24,599 nucleotides of DNA from JAFAHD01 sp035654355 (GTDB lineage Bacteria > Vulcanimicrobiota > Vulcanimicrobiia > Eremiobacterales > Eremiobacteraceae). The position numbers and the translations under genes are program-made. Below are positions 1-6,640 of the stretch, in pieces (position 1 is the first letter of the stretch; each line of letters starts with the position of its first letter). The notes beneath the pieces were generated by a model. It ran no database searches. It saw only the letters and a list, made by a program, of their open reading frames with translations, and was not told the origin of the DNA. The stretch is from assembly GCA_035654355.1 (NCBI GenBank), contig DASRXC010000019.1, positions 1-24,599 on the forward strand. Direction: 5' to 3'.

Positions 1-211
1 TGACGCCAGAAAAGCCGCTTGGATTTTTCGGCGTGTCTGCGTCGCGCGTGGAAAGCGTGAATTGCGTCTTCTCACCCTTGGGAGCGACGGTCACCCAGCG
101 GTCCTCGCCCATAGGCGCGTCCATCGTCTTCTCCCAGCCGAGTTTGTTCGTGTAAAAGTCGATCGCGCGATCCAGATCGTCGACGTACAGCGTAACCACT
201 CCGATATACAT
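1..211 (-). CDS. VOC-family (glyoxalase/bleomycin-resistance fold) protein, 5' part only
   Basis: The gene starts at an ATG at 211 and runs off the left edge, so only about 70 N-terminal residues are present. It opens MYIGVVTLYVDDLDRAIDFY, the typical first beta-alpha unit of VOC proteins: an initial strand, then an acidic-D-R-A-I-x-F-Y helix, then LGW. This is followed by a GEDRWVTVAPKG strand. A good Shine-Dalgarno (GAAAGGAAG) lies 5 nt upstream of the ATG, which fixes the start. VOC proteins are usually small cytosolic metal-dependent lyases, dioxygenases or resistance proteins. The metal ligands and substrate pocket lie mostly outside the visible part, so no specific activity can be assigned. 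It lies downstream of DUF3999 on the same strand across a 102-nt gap. Confidence 0.88.
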   Translation of the reverse strand, partial: MYIGVVTLYVDDLDRAIDFYTNKLGWEKTMDAPMGEDRWVTVAPKGEKTQFTLSTRDADTPKNPSGFSGV

Positions 212-313
212 TTTCACTTCCTTTCACGCCCAGGGCGCCGTCAGTTCAAATCCCTGCTCCAACGTACCTGCCCCTGCCGTTCGCCAAATGAAAAAATCGG
301 ACCGCGGAGATTG
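212..313. other. Intergenic gap between DUF3999 stop and VOC start
   Basis: This 102-nt spacer separates two minus-strand genes. It holds the VOC ribosome-binding site and a small GC dyad (CGCC-CAG-GGCG, 227-237). There is no T-run downstream of the dyad on the minus strand, so it does not look like an intrinsic terminator. A stretch near 243-280 contains a T-loop-like GTTCAAATCC, but it cannot be folded into a tRNA arm. No promoter is convincing. Confidence 0.4.
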
Positions 314-1540
314 CTACTGCGGTTCTGTCTGGCCGCCGCTCGCGCGCATCGAAAAGATCGCGATGGCCGCAATGACGGCGACCGCGGCGATCAGCGCCAC
401 CCACATGATCCAAGCGTGCCTCTCGGTCCACGGTTCCGGGCTGGCGTACGCCGTATTGGAAGACTGTGGCCCGGTGCTCACCAGCGTCGCTGCGATGCGC
501 TGGTCTTTAGTCGTTAGCGTTGTGAAGTCGTATTCCGGAGCTTGTGCATGCGGGTTGCCGTAGATCAGAAGGTAGCTGCGATCCGGCTCCTGTTCGAACG
601 AGACATAGGTAGGGGTCGTCAGCAGCTGCATATGTAGGCCTTGTATTGGCACATCGTCGCGATTGAAAACTGTCACTTGCCAATAACGGCCGTTACCCGA
701 CAGAACTTCAACGATCATCTGTCGATCGGCGCCGCTTTCATAGATGTCTCCCTGAGCGACCTCGGTCCAAGTCTTGCCGTCGTCGCTTGCGCTAATGGTG
801 ACCGGCCGGTGAAACGCTGGTTGCGCCGCACTGAATTCGAGCGCTGAAACGGGCACGTGCGCGTAGCCCGTGTCAGCGACCCACACGCTTTTGCGCTGCT
901 GCGATTGCAGGTCTTGCGTGAAAGACGCCGCCAGTGGCGCTCGCTCGATAAGGGTTTCACTAAACCGTGCGACCTCAATGCTGTCAATTGCGAATGGGCG
1001 CTGGCTGTCGAGGATACGTACGCGCAACCAACGAGCGCGAGTCTGGGGAAATGCGATCTGCTGTCGACCTGTTAAATTCTCGGACTCAAATCTGAAGATC
1101 GGAACACGGTCGCGCATGATGCGCCAGGTTTGGCGGTCATCGCTTGCGTCCACCGCAACCCATTCAAAAAAGTCGCTCTCGCCTGAGCCGGGCACTACGG
1201 TCAGCTCGTTGTGCAAGTCCCCAGCAGTTCCCACATCTGCGACTGCCTGGGTGTACTTACCCGGCACAAAGCCGATGTCGGATACGGTGACTGGGCCTCG
1301 TACCTCGTGCCGTGCTGCGACAGCCGTGTCGATGGCGTATGGGATTTGCGTGCCGGTATCGGAGATGATGCGCAGATCAGCCAGGCCCACCTGCGAGTTG
1401 CCGTACACCTCGATGGGAAGTACAAACCGCGCCAGCCGAGCCGCCTGGACGGACGGCGCATCGACGTGGCGCACTTCGGACCAGTTCGCCCATGCGGCCG
1501 GCAACGACGTCAATACAAGGAAGACCAGTGACGCGATCAT
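314..1540 (-). CDS. DUF3999 family exported, membrane-anchored protein
   Basis: The 408-residue protein begins MIASLVFLVLTSLPAAWA, a signal peptide with a probable AWA cleavage site. A long beta-rich extracytoplasmic region follows. It contains two stretches resembling F5/8-type (discoidin) folds: strands with F-E-W-V-A-V-D-A-S-D-D and P-V-T-I-S-A-S-D-D-G-K-T-W-T-E-V motifs. Near the C-terminus is one hydrophobic helix (WIMWVALIAAVAVIAAIAIF), then a short polar tail. The start at 1540 overlaps the stop of the DUF2339 gene as ATGA, so translation is probably coupled. Upstream in-frame codons belong to an antisense extension over DUF2339 and were discarded. To my knowledge DUF3999 and DUF2339 genes often sit side by side; the pair has no established biochemical function. 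I infer an envelope complex of a multipass membrane protein and a surface-exposed binding partner. Confidence 0.85.
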   Translation of the reverse strand: MIASLVFLVLTSLPAAWANWSEVRHVDAPSVQAARLARFVLPIEVYGNSQVGLADLRIISDTGTQIPYAIDTAVAARHEVRGPVTVSDIGFVPGKYTQAVADVGTAGDLHNELTVVPGSGESDFFEWVAVDASDDRQTWRIMRDRVPIFRFESENLTGRQQIAFPQTRARWLRVRILDSQRPFAIDSIEVARFSETLIERAPLAASFTQDLQSQQRKSVWVADTGYAHVPVSALEFSAAQPAFHRPVTISASDDGKTWTEVAQGDIYESGADRQMIVEVLSGNGRYWQVTVFNRDDVPIQGLHMQLLTTPTYVSFEQEPDRSYLLIYGNPHAQAPEYDFTTLTTKDQRIAATLVSTGPQSSNTAYASPEPWTERHAWIMWVALIAAVAVIAAIAIFSMRASGGQTEPQ

Positions 1541-3330
1541 GATTGGCCGTCCGATTTGTCGGTTTGGAGCCGCCGCTGGTAGAGAAACGATACTCCTAAG
1601 AGCACAACTCCGAGCACCATGAATGCCAAGATCCGCAGGCCGAGAGCAAGCTCGGACAGATCGAAGAGGAACACCTTGATGATCCCGATTCCCAGTAGCA
1701 CAAGGCCCTGCCAGCGCAGCAGTTTCGACCCGTATCGCATGCCGAGCAACAGCAGCGCGGCGGCATACAGCGTCCAGACGAGTGTCACTTGCAACTGTTG
1801 CTGCTGAGCTGCCTGAGTACCGCTCAGCACCTCTGAAGTCAGCGCCCAGAGCGCTATGACGTTGATGCCGACCTGCAACACGCTGAATATCGTCTGTTCG
1901 TCTTTCCCTAGCTGATCGCGCGAACGCGACGCGACGTAGGCGGCGAAGCCGAAGCAGGCGATAACGACGGCGAATGTCTCGAACCGTGGATTGAAAATTG
2001 GATGCCCTCCAGGCAAGGGTGAAACGATCAGTCGCACGACAACGATCGTGAAGACGATCAAGCCGGCCGCTCGCAGCAGCCGCGTGTTCGTGTATGCGCC
2101 GCTCCAGATCAGCACTGCGCCCTCGATCGCCCATGCGATCGTGATCCATGGACCCGAGAGCCTGATCGGAATCGCGGCGGTTGCCAGCGTGAGAGCGAGC
2201 CCGCTGTAGAGAATGCGTGCTAAGGGCGCTCCGCTCGACCGCGCGGCGGCCTGCGCTATGAAGAGATAGGCGAGCGCGATGAGGAGCACGATCGCGGTAA
2301 GTACCCAGCGATGTGCGAACAACATCGTGTTCATCGCGAGGACGAACCACGCGGTGTTGAGCAATGCGAGGGCGACCTGCTCGCCGTACATCGTACCAGT
2401 TCTTAAGGCACGCAGTGCTGGAAGCGTGGCGAACTCGACGAAGAACAGCGCGCTAAACGCGACGGTCACGCCGAGCTTCGACTCTTCGTAGTGAGCGCTA
2501 TACCATACCGAGTAATAGATGAGCGTGAAGACAAACGCCGCCGGAAGCGCTCGCCAGTTTCGCGCGTACGCGACCCAGAGCAAGCCCGCGTTGAGCAATG
2601 CGAGGTAGCCGAATAGCTGCACCTCGGCGTCTTCGCCGGTGTTCAGCAGCAGCGGCGTGACGAAGCCGCCGACCAGCGCGAGCACGGCGATGCGCTGTGA
2701 ATCGCGCACTAGTGCAAGCGCAAGGAGCACGGACGTGACCGCCGCCATGCCGGCGAATGCGGCGATGTTCGGGATGAAGTGGTAGAAGTTCCAACTTGCG
2801 TACAAAGACAGGAAGAGCACGCCTGCTCCAAGTCCGGCGACACCTTCGGAGAAATAGACGAACTTGCGCCGGAAAAGCACTTGACTGTATCCGATGAGCG
2901 CCGTGCCAGCCAGTAAGCCGATCGTGACGCGACCGATCGGACCAATCCATCCGTTGTCGAACGCGAGCTTCAGAAAGAACGCTGTGCCGAAGAGGAGCGC
3001 AAAGATTCCGATCCAGTTAAGCCATTTGCCGCCGATCAAGCGCTCGAGATCGCCGCGCGAACTTGCAATGCGTGGGGACGTTACGGAAGCGGGCGGGATG
3101 CTCGCGGGAATCGCTGGTTTGGCTGGCGGCGGTGAAAGAACGGGTTGGGGTTGCACAGGTGCCAACTCGACTTGCGGCTTCGAGGCCCGCGGCAACGTCG
3201 CCAGTCGCTGCTCGATCTCGGACACGCGCTTTTTGAGCTGCGTCGTCTGAACCAATGCGGCGATCGGGATGACGAGAAGCACGACAAGGATCAAGCCAAG
3301 CACGACTACGAGTGGGAAAATATCATCCAT
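1537..3330 (-). CDS. DUF2339 family multipass membrane protein
   Basis: The 597-residue protein starts MDDIFPLVVVLGLILVVLLV, a first transmembrane helix. A short heptad-like segment (LKKRVSEIEQRLATLP) and a proline/alanine-rich linker follow to about residue 105. After the conserved-looking ERLIGGKWLNWIGIFALL the chain is a near-continuous series of hydrophobic helices to the C-terminus, probably 15 or more. That arrangement, an N-terminal anchor, a coiled coil, a Pro-rich linker and many helices, is characteristic of DUF2339. The ATG at 3330 has a GGGGAA Shine-Dalgarno 6 nt upstream. The in-frame ORF continues 37 codons further upstream, but that part has no family similarity that I recognise. 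The stop overlaps the DUF3999 start by 4 nt. Function unknown; inner-membrane location is certain from the hydrophobicity. Confidence 0.88.
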   Translation of the reverse strand: MDDIFPLVVVLGLILVVLLVIPIAALVQTTQLKKRVSEIEQRLATLPRASKPQVELAPVQPQPVLSPPPAKPAIPASIPPASVTSPRIASSRGDLERLIGGKWLNWIGIFALLFGTAFFLKLAFDNGWIGPIGRVTIGLLAGTALIGYSQVLFRRKFVYFSEGVAGLGAGVLFLSLYASWNFYHFIPNIAAFAGMAAVTSVLLALALVRDSQRIAVLALVGGFVTPLLLNTGEDAEVQLFGYLALLNAGLLWVAYARNWRALPAAFVFTLIYYSVWYSAHYEESKLGVTVAFSALFFVEFATLPALRALRTGTMYGEQVALALLNTAWFVLAMNTMLFAHRWVLTAIVLLIALAYLFIAQAAARSSGAPLARILYSGLALTLATAAIPIRLSGPWITIAWAIEGAVLIWSGAYTNTRLLRAAGLIVFTIVVVRLIVSPLPGGHPIFNPRFETFAVVIACFGFAAYVASRSRDQLGKDEQTIFSVLQVGINVIALWALTSEVLSGTQAAQQQQLQVTLVWTLYAAALLLLGMRYGSKLLRWQGLVLLGIGIIKVFLFDLSELALGLRILAFMVLGVVLLGVSFLYQRRLQTDKSDGQS

Positions 3331-3425
3331 TAGAGTTCCCCGAGCCGCGGCTAGGCGCGCTTGCCGGAATCGTTGAACCGCCCCGTTGACATGGCGACGG
3401 GGACAGTAGCGGTGGCGGCTTTCTC
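3331..3425. promoter_or_regulatory. Divergent promoter region with a 6-bp dyad
   Basis: This short region must hold the promoters of both DUF2339 (minus) and the hydrolase (plus). A perfect inverted repeat, CCCCGT (3381-3386) and ACGGGG (3397-3402), surrounds TGACATGGCG. The final T of the left arm begins a consensus -35 hexamer TTGACA at 3386-3391, reading toward the hydrolase. No good -10 lies at the standard 17-nt spacing; the best is TAGCGG at 15 nt. The dyad may be an operator over the -35 box, but no regulator can be assigned. Confidence 0.35.
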
Positions 3426-4415
3426 GTGCAGTCGACGACAAGCATGAGGCGAGTCGATTTCGTCAGCCTCTTAGGCGGGGTGCCAATGCTTGGCCTGCAT
3501 GCACAGGCCAAATCCGTTGCCGCCCCATCTGTTGCTCCCGGCCCAGTTGGGACGCGCCGATACGAGGGCGCCAAGCTCGCCATTGAACGCCTGCAGCAGC
3601 TTGATGACGCGAGCATCTTGCCTGTGTGCCGGACAGCGCTCTACAGTCACGGAAGAACCACCGATGTCGCGGTCGTGCTTTGCCACGGCTTTACGAATTG
3701 TCCGGCGCAATACGCGCTGATGGCGCGCGAACTGCACCGGCGTGGGTGCAACGTGCTGGTGCCGCGCTACCCCGAGCACGGCGACGTCAATCGAATGACC
3801 ACGCGGCTCGAGGGTCTTACAGCGGAGCGACTGACGAGCGCGGCGTCAGAAGCGATCGATGCCGCGCGCGGCCTCGGCCGGCGCCTCGTCATCTCCGGCC
3901 TCTCTCTCGGCGGCGTCATCGTCACGTGGTTGGCGACGCAGCGGGCAGACATCGACCGTGTGGTCGCGCTCGCGCCTGCGTTTGGACTGAGCCACATACC
4001 GTTTCCGTTCAGCGTGTTCGCAGCCGGCGTGATGCGCGCCATGCCATGGAGCAAGTATGCGTGGTGGGATAGTACGCTCAAGGAAAAGATCACCCCGATG
4101 CACGCGTATCCCCGCTTTCCGATACGTGCGCTTGGCGAGTGTTACCTGATCGGGGAACTCACGATCAGCGCGCAGGCCCCGCTCGGTGGTCAGAGCCGGA
4201 CCGAAATGATCTTCGCTTTGAATCCGAAGGACCCGGCTGTCAACAACGACATTACCGCGCAGCTCTCTGACTACTGGAATAGCAACGGTATGATGCGTAG
4301 CACCGTCGCTTGGATGAACGAGTTTCCCGCGATGCACGACGTGATCGAACCAGAGAATCCGCACGAATGCATCGCGCGCTGCTACCCACCGCTCATCGAT
4401 CTGATCTTAGGATGA
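3426..4415 (+). CDS. Exported alpha/beta hydrolase (carboxylesterase/lysophospholipase-like)
   Basis: The 329-residue protein has the alpha/beta-hydrolase layout. The VVLCHGFT oxyanion-side motif is near residues 84-90. The nucleophile elbow is GLSLGG, with Ser160. Asp269 (ALNPKDP) and His304 (PAMHDV) are plausible acid and base. The GTG at 3426 has GGTGG about 10 nt upstream; an ATG at 3444 is an equally possible start and would remove six residues. The N-terminus, MRRVDFVSLLGG followed by a modest hydrophobic stretch ending in HAQA, resembles a twin-arginine signal, so export is likely but not certain. The substrate is unknown: CHGFTNCP and the overall spacing resemble monoglyceride-lipase or carboxylesterase types. 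Its 3' end overlaps the stop of the convergent thioredoxin gene by 9 nt. Confidence 0.87.
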   Translation: MQSTTSMRRVDFVSLLGGVPMLGLHAQAKSVAAPSVAPGPVGTRRYEGAKLAIERLQQLDDASILPVCRTALYSHGRTTDVAVVLCHGFTNCPAQYALMARELHRRGCNVLVPRYPEHGDVNRMTTRLEGLTAERLTSAASEAIDAARGLGRRLVISGLSLGGVIVTWLATQRADIDRVVALAPAFGLSHIPFPFSVFAAGVMRAMPWSKYAWWDSTLKEKITPMHAYPRFPIRALGECYLIGELTISAQAPLGGQSRTEMIFALNPKDPAVNNDITAQLSDYWNSNGMMRSTVAWMNEFPAMHDVIEPENPHECIARCYPPLIDLILG

Positions 4416-5531
4416 CGCCGGGTTTTTGGACGGGCTCACCTCGCACGACTCGAACGCGAAGTCATAGATGCCCAGCCCGTTCCGCAGCGGGTACAGCTGA
4501 AGGTCGTGTTTGCCGAAGCGCGCGTTCATCAAGAGCTCGTAGGCGCGTGCCGCATCGACGGTGACATAGGAGTCACCGTTCGCATCATAACGGATGTCGC
4601 GTCCGGCATCGGCGCGCTCCACCGGTTTGCCGTCTTGCGTGACTTTGACTCGGATCGCACCGCCACTCTCAGGCTTCATCACGACGACGACCTGGATCGC
4701 GTGGTATGGCAGCCGCAGATAGCCGTCGCTGCCACCCGAGACCAACGCCTCGCCGTGAGTCGTTGGCCGCCAATGACCTTGTAAATAGATGCTGCCATCT
4801 CGGTTGGCACGTGGATCATCGACGTAGTTCAGATCAGCCGCCCCGCTTGGGGAGCTTTGGTTCGCCACGGACGAACCATGCCATGGACCCACGAACGTTT
4901 CATTCGTTTGCGGATAGCAGACGGCGCCGGGCTTCGTGTAATCGTCCTGAGGCAGCAGCGCCATGACCGCCGGCAAACGCAGCGACGGTTGTGATGCTTT
5001 CAGCAGCTCTTGGATCTTGGCTTCGGTTTGCTGGTAATTGCCTTCGCCGGTCTGCACGTCGACGAGTCTGCCGCGTTGATCGAAAAGATATTCCTTCGGC
5101 CACGCGTCGTTCTGATATCGGTTCCATATCGCCTGACGATCGTCGAGCACCACGGGCCACACGACTCCCAAGCGCTTGACCGCGGCGTTGACGTTGGCCA
5201 TATCACCTTCAAAATCGAATTCGGGCGTGTGCACGCCGACGATCGTCAAGCCGTCGGTGTGGTAGCGGTCGTACCACGCGCGCACGTACGGCAGCGTGCG
5301 CAAACAATTGATGCATGTGTACGCCCAAAAATCCACCAGCACGACTTTTCCGCGTAAGTCCGCCGGCGTCAGCGGAACGCTGTTGATCCATCCGGTGCCG
5401 CCGTCGAATCCGGCCAACATGCTGGGAGCCGCGGCCGATGCCGGCACCGTCGCAACTCCGCCAGCGAGCAGCGACAATATCAAGGCGGCGGTCGAGTATG
5501 CTCGACCGCTTAACCGGCGCGCGCGGATCAT
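4407..5531 (-). CDS. DipZ-like periplasmic thioredoxin with C-terminal thioredoxin_10-type domain
   Basis: The 374-residue protein starts MIRARRLSGRAYSTAALILS, a basic then hydrophobic signal ending around ASA-AA. The thioredoxin domain follows: GKVVLVDFWAYTCINCLRTL carries the CxxC pair at residues 73 and 76, then a TIVGVHTPEFDFE insert, and WPKEYLFD with the cis-proline region. This YTCINC type is that of the thioredoxin domain of mycobacterial DipZ. The last ~150 residues (from about YPQTNETFVG to FAFESCEV) match the beta-rich domain that follows thioredoxin in DipZ. Unlike DipZ there is no CcdA-like membrane part, so an electron donor must be encoded elsewhere. The ATG overlaps the stop of the AraC gene as ATGA, indicating one operon. 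The likely role is periplasmic disulfide reduction or exchange. Confidence 0.9.
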   Translation of the reverse strand: MIRARRLSGRAYSTAALILSLLAGGVATVPASAAAPSMLAGFDGGTGWINSVPLTPADLRGKVVLVDFWAYTCINCLRTLPYVRAWYDRYHTDGLTIVGVHTPEFDFEGDMANVNAAVKRLGVVWPVVLDDRQAIWNRYQNDAWPKEYLFDQRGRLVDVQTGEGNYQQTEAKIQELLKASQPSLRLPAVMALLPQDDYTKPGAVCYPQTNETFVGPWHGSSVANQSSPSGAADLNYVDDPRANRDGSIYLQGHWRPTTHGEALVSGGSDGYLRLPYHAIQVVVVMKPESGGAIRVKVTQDGKPVERADAGRDIRYDANGDSYVTVDAARAYELLMNARFGKHDLQLYPLRNGLGIYDFAFESCEVSPSKNPASS

Positions 5532-6403
5532 CGGTATTGGCGCAGCAACGCCGACGGCGTCACGCCTAACACGCGGCGCATGCACCGTGCCATGTGGCTC
5601 TGGTCGGCGAAGCCGGCTTGCAGCGCGATTTCGCTGAGCTGCGGACTGCCGCGCGCGAGCAAGTGCGTTGCCAATTGCACGCGGCGGCGAACGACGTATT
5701 TATGCGGTGGCACGCCGGTGCTGTCTTTGAAGAGCGACTTGAAATGCGAGGCGCTCACGCCCGCAATGCTCGCGAGCTCATGTAGCGAGAGATCCGAGCA
5801 CAGATGGTCTTCGACGTAGTCGATCACGGCGCGCAATTGACGTTTACTCAAGCCCCGCGCCGGCACCCGCCGAATGCGTGCGAAGCGGCGCAGCAGATGG
5901 GTCGTAAGCGCAACGCCGAGACCCTCCGCGTAGAGCCGGTCGAACGGATCGCGTGCTTCGAGCTCCGACTTGAGAGCCCAGCCGATGTGCTGGAGCTTTG
6001 GGTCTTTGATCTGCAGTTCGGGCTCGAACGACACGAGGTCGGAATTGAGGCCCATCGCGTCAGCGGTTGAGCGCACGAGCGCATGCTCGATATTGACCGA
6101 CAAGAACGTCGTCGGCCCTTCGTCTTCCCACACTGCAGTGCAGCCGCTCGGAACAAAATCGATGTCGCCCGGCGACTGCAAGCGCCGGTCGATCGGACCC
6201 TCGCAGCGGCAAGTCGCGATGATCGGTGGCCCGATCTGCATGCTGAGATTGTGACGCGGCATTTTGGGAATTTCAACGCGCCCGCCGGACGTGTCGAACA
6301 GCGTCGCGTCAAAACCGACCCAGGCGCGGTTCTTGCTGGACGCGCGCACGAGCAGGCGCATCTCGCATAATTCGTTGTGCCGGAACCACTCGCGCTCTTC
6401 CAT
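5528..6403 (-). CDS. AraC-family transcriptional regulator
   Basis: The 291-residue protein has a divergent N-terminal sensing half and a C-terminal AraC/XylS DNA-binding domain of about 100 residues. The first helix-turn-helix is in DLSLHELASIAGVSASHFKS, followed by LFKDSTGVPPHKYVVRRR. The second is in LSEIALQAGFADQSHMARCM with RRVLGVTPSALLRQYR, the conserved family signature at the end. The ATG at 6403 has no clear Shine-Dalgarno; an AT-rich ATTAAT lies 5 nt upstream, so a very short or absent leader is possible. The gene is coupled to the thioredoxin gene by a 4-nt overlap and divergent from the TonB receptor, so the receptor promoter is a plausible target. The effector is unknown. Confidence 0.92.
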   Translation of the reverse strand: MEEREWFRHNELCEMRLLVRASSKNRAWVGFDATLFDTSGGRVEIPKMPRHNLSMQIGPPIIATCRCEGPIDRRLQSPGDIDFVPSGCTAVWEDEGPTTFLSVNIEHALVRSTADAMGLNSDLVSFEPELQIKDPKLQHIGWALKSELEARDPFDRLYAEGLGVALTTHLLRRFARIRRVPARGLSKRQLRAVIDYVEDHLCSDLSLHELASIAGVSASHFKSLFKDSTGVPPHKYVVRRRVQLATHLLARGSPQLSEIALQAGFADQSHMARCMRRVLGVTPSALLRQYR

Positions 6404-6640
6404 GGCACATTAATCTTTACCCATACGTGCGTTCGAACCTACGCCAAAACGGTGCCATCGCCAAAATGTGCGCGCGCTCGTCCGAACGTGCGCGACCGTG
6501 ACGCACGCGAGTGCTACGCTTTTCATCGCTGGGACGGCGGCCTGCAACGCCCGTGTGTGGGCTGCGCGCCCCAGTATCCGTCGATCCTCGCGGGTCGGCG
6601 GATTTCGTCGCTGAGAGCTCTCTGAGAGGGAAACAACACG
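6404..6640. promoter_or_regulatory. Divergent intergenic region between AraC regulator and TonB receptor
   Basis: This 237-nt gap is the longest in the window and should contain both promoters. It ends with GAGAGGGAAACAACACG, a serviceable ribosome-binding site for the receptor. Around 6470-6505 there is a cluster of GTGCG/CGCAC half-sites, including GTGCG-9 nt-CGCAC, which could be AraC-type or other operators. I find no consensus sigma-70 pair and no ORF with coding character. Confidence 0.4.

Noticed and set aside
240..285. A tRNA-like T-loop (GTTCAAATCC) and a following TTCGCCA
   Set aside because: The flanking bases do not pair into a T stem and no anticodon arm or acceptor stem can be drawn on either strand.
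1541..2350. A 270-codon in-frame extension upstream of the DUF3999 start, antisense-like over DUF2339
   Set aside because: Arg/Ala/His-rich composition typical of a shadow frame; the signal peptide starts exactly at 1540 and overlaps the DUF2339 stop as ATGA.
3331..3441. A 37-residue N-terminal extension of DUF2339
   Set aside because: Arg-rich and without family character; the ATG at 3330 has a good Shine-Dalgarno followed by a membrane helix.
5532..5585. An 18-residue extension of the thioredoxin-like protein
   Set aside because: It lies wholly within the AraC coding region; the ATG at 5531 overlaps the AraC stop by 4 nt and opens a normal signal peptide.
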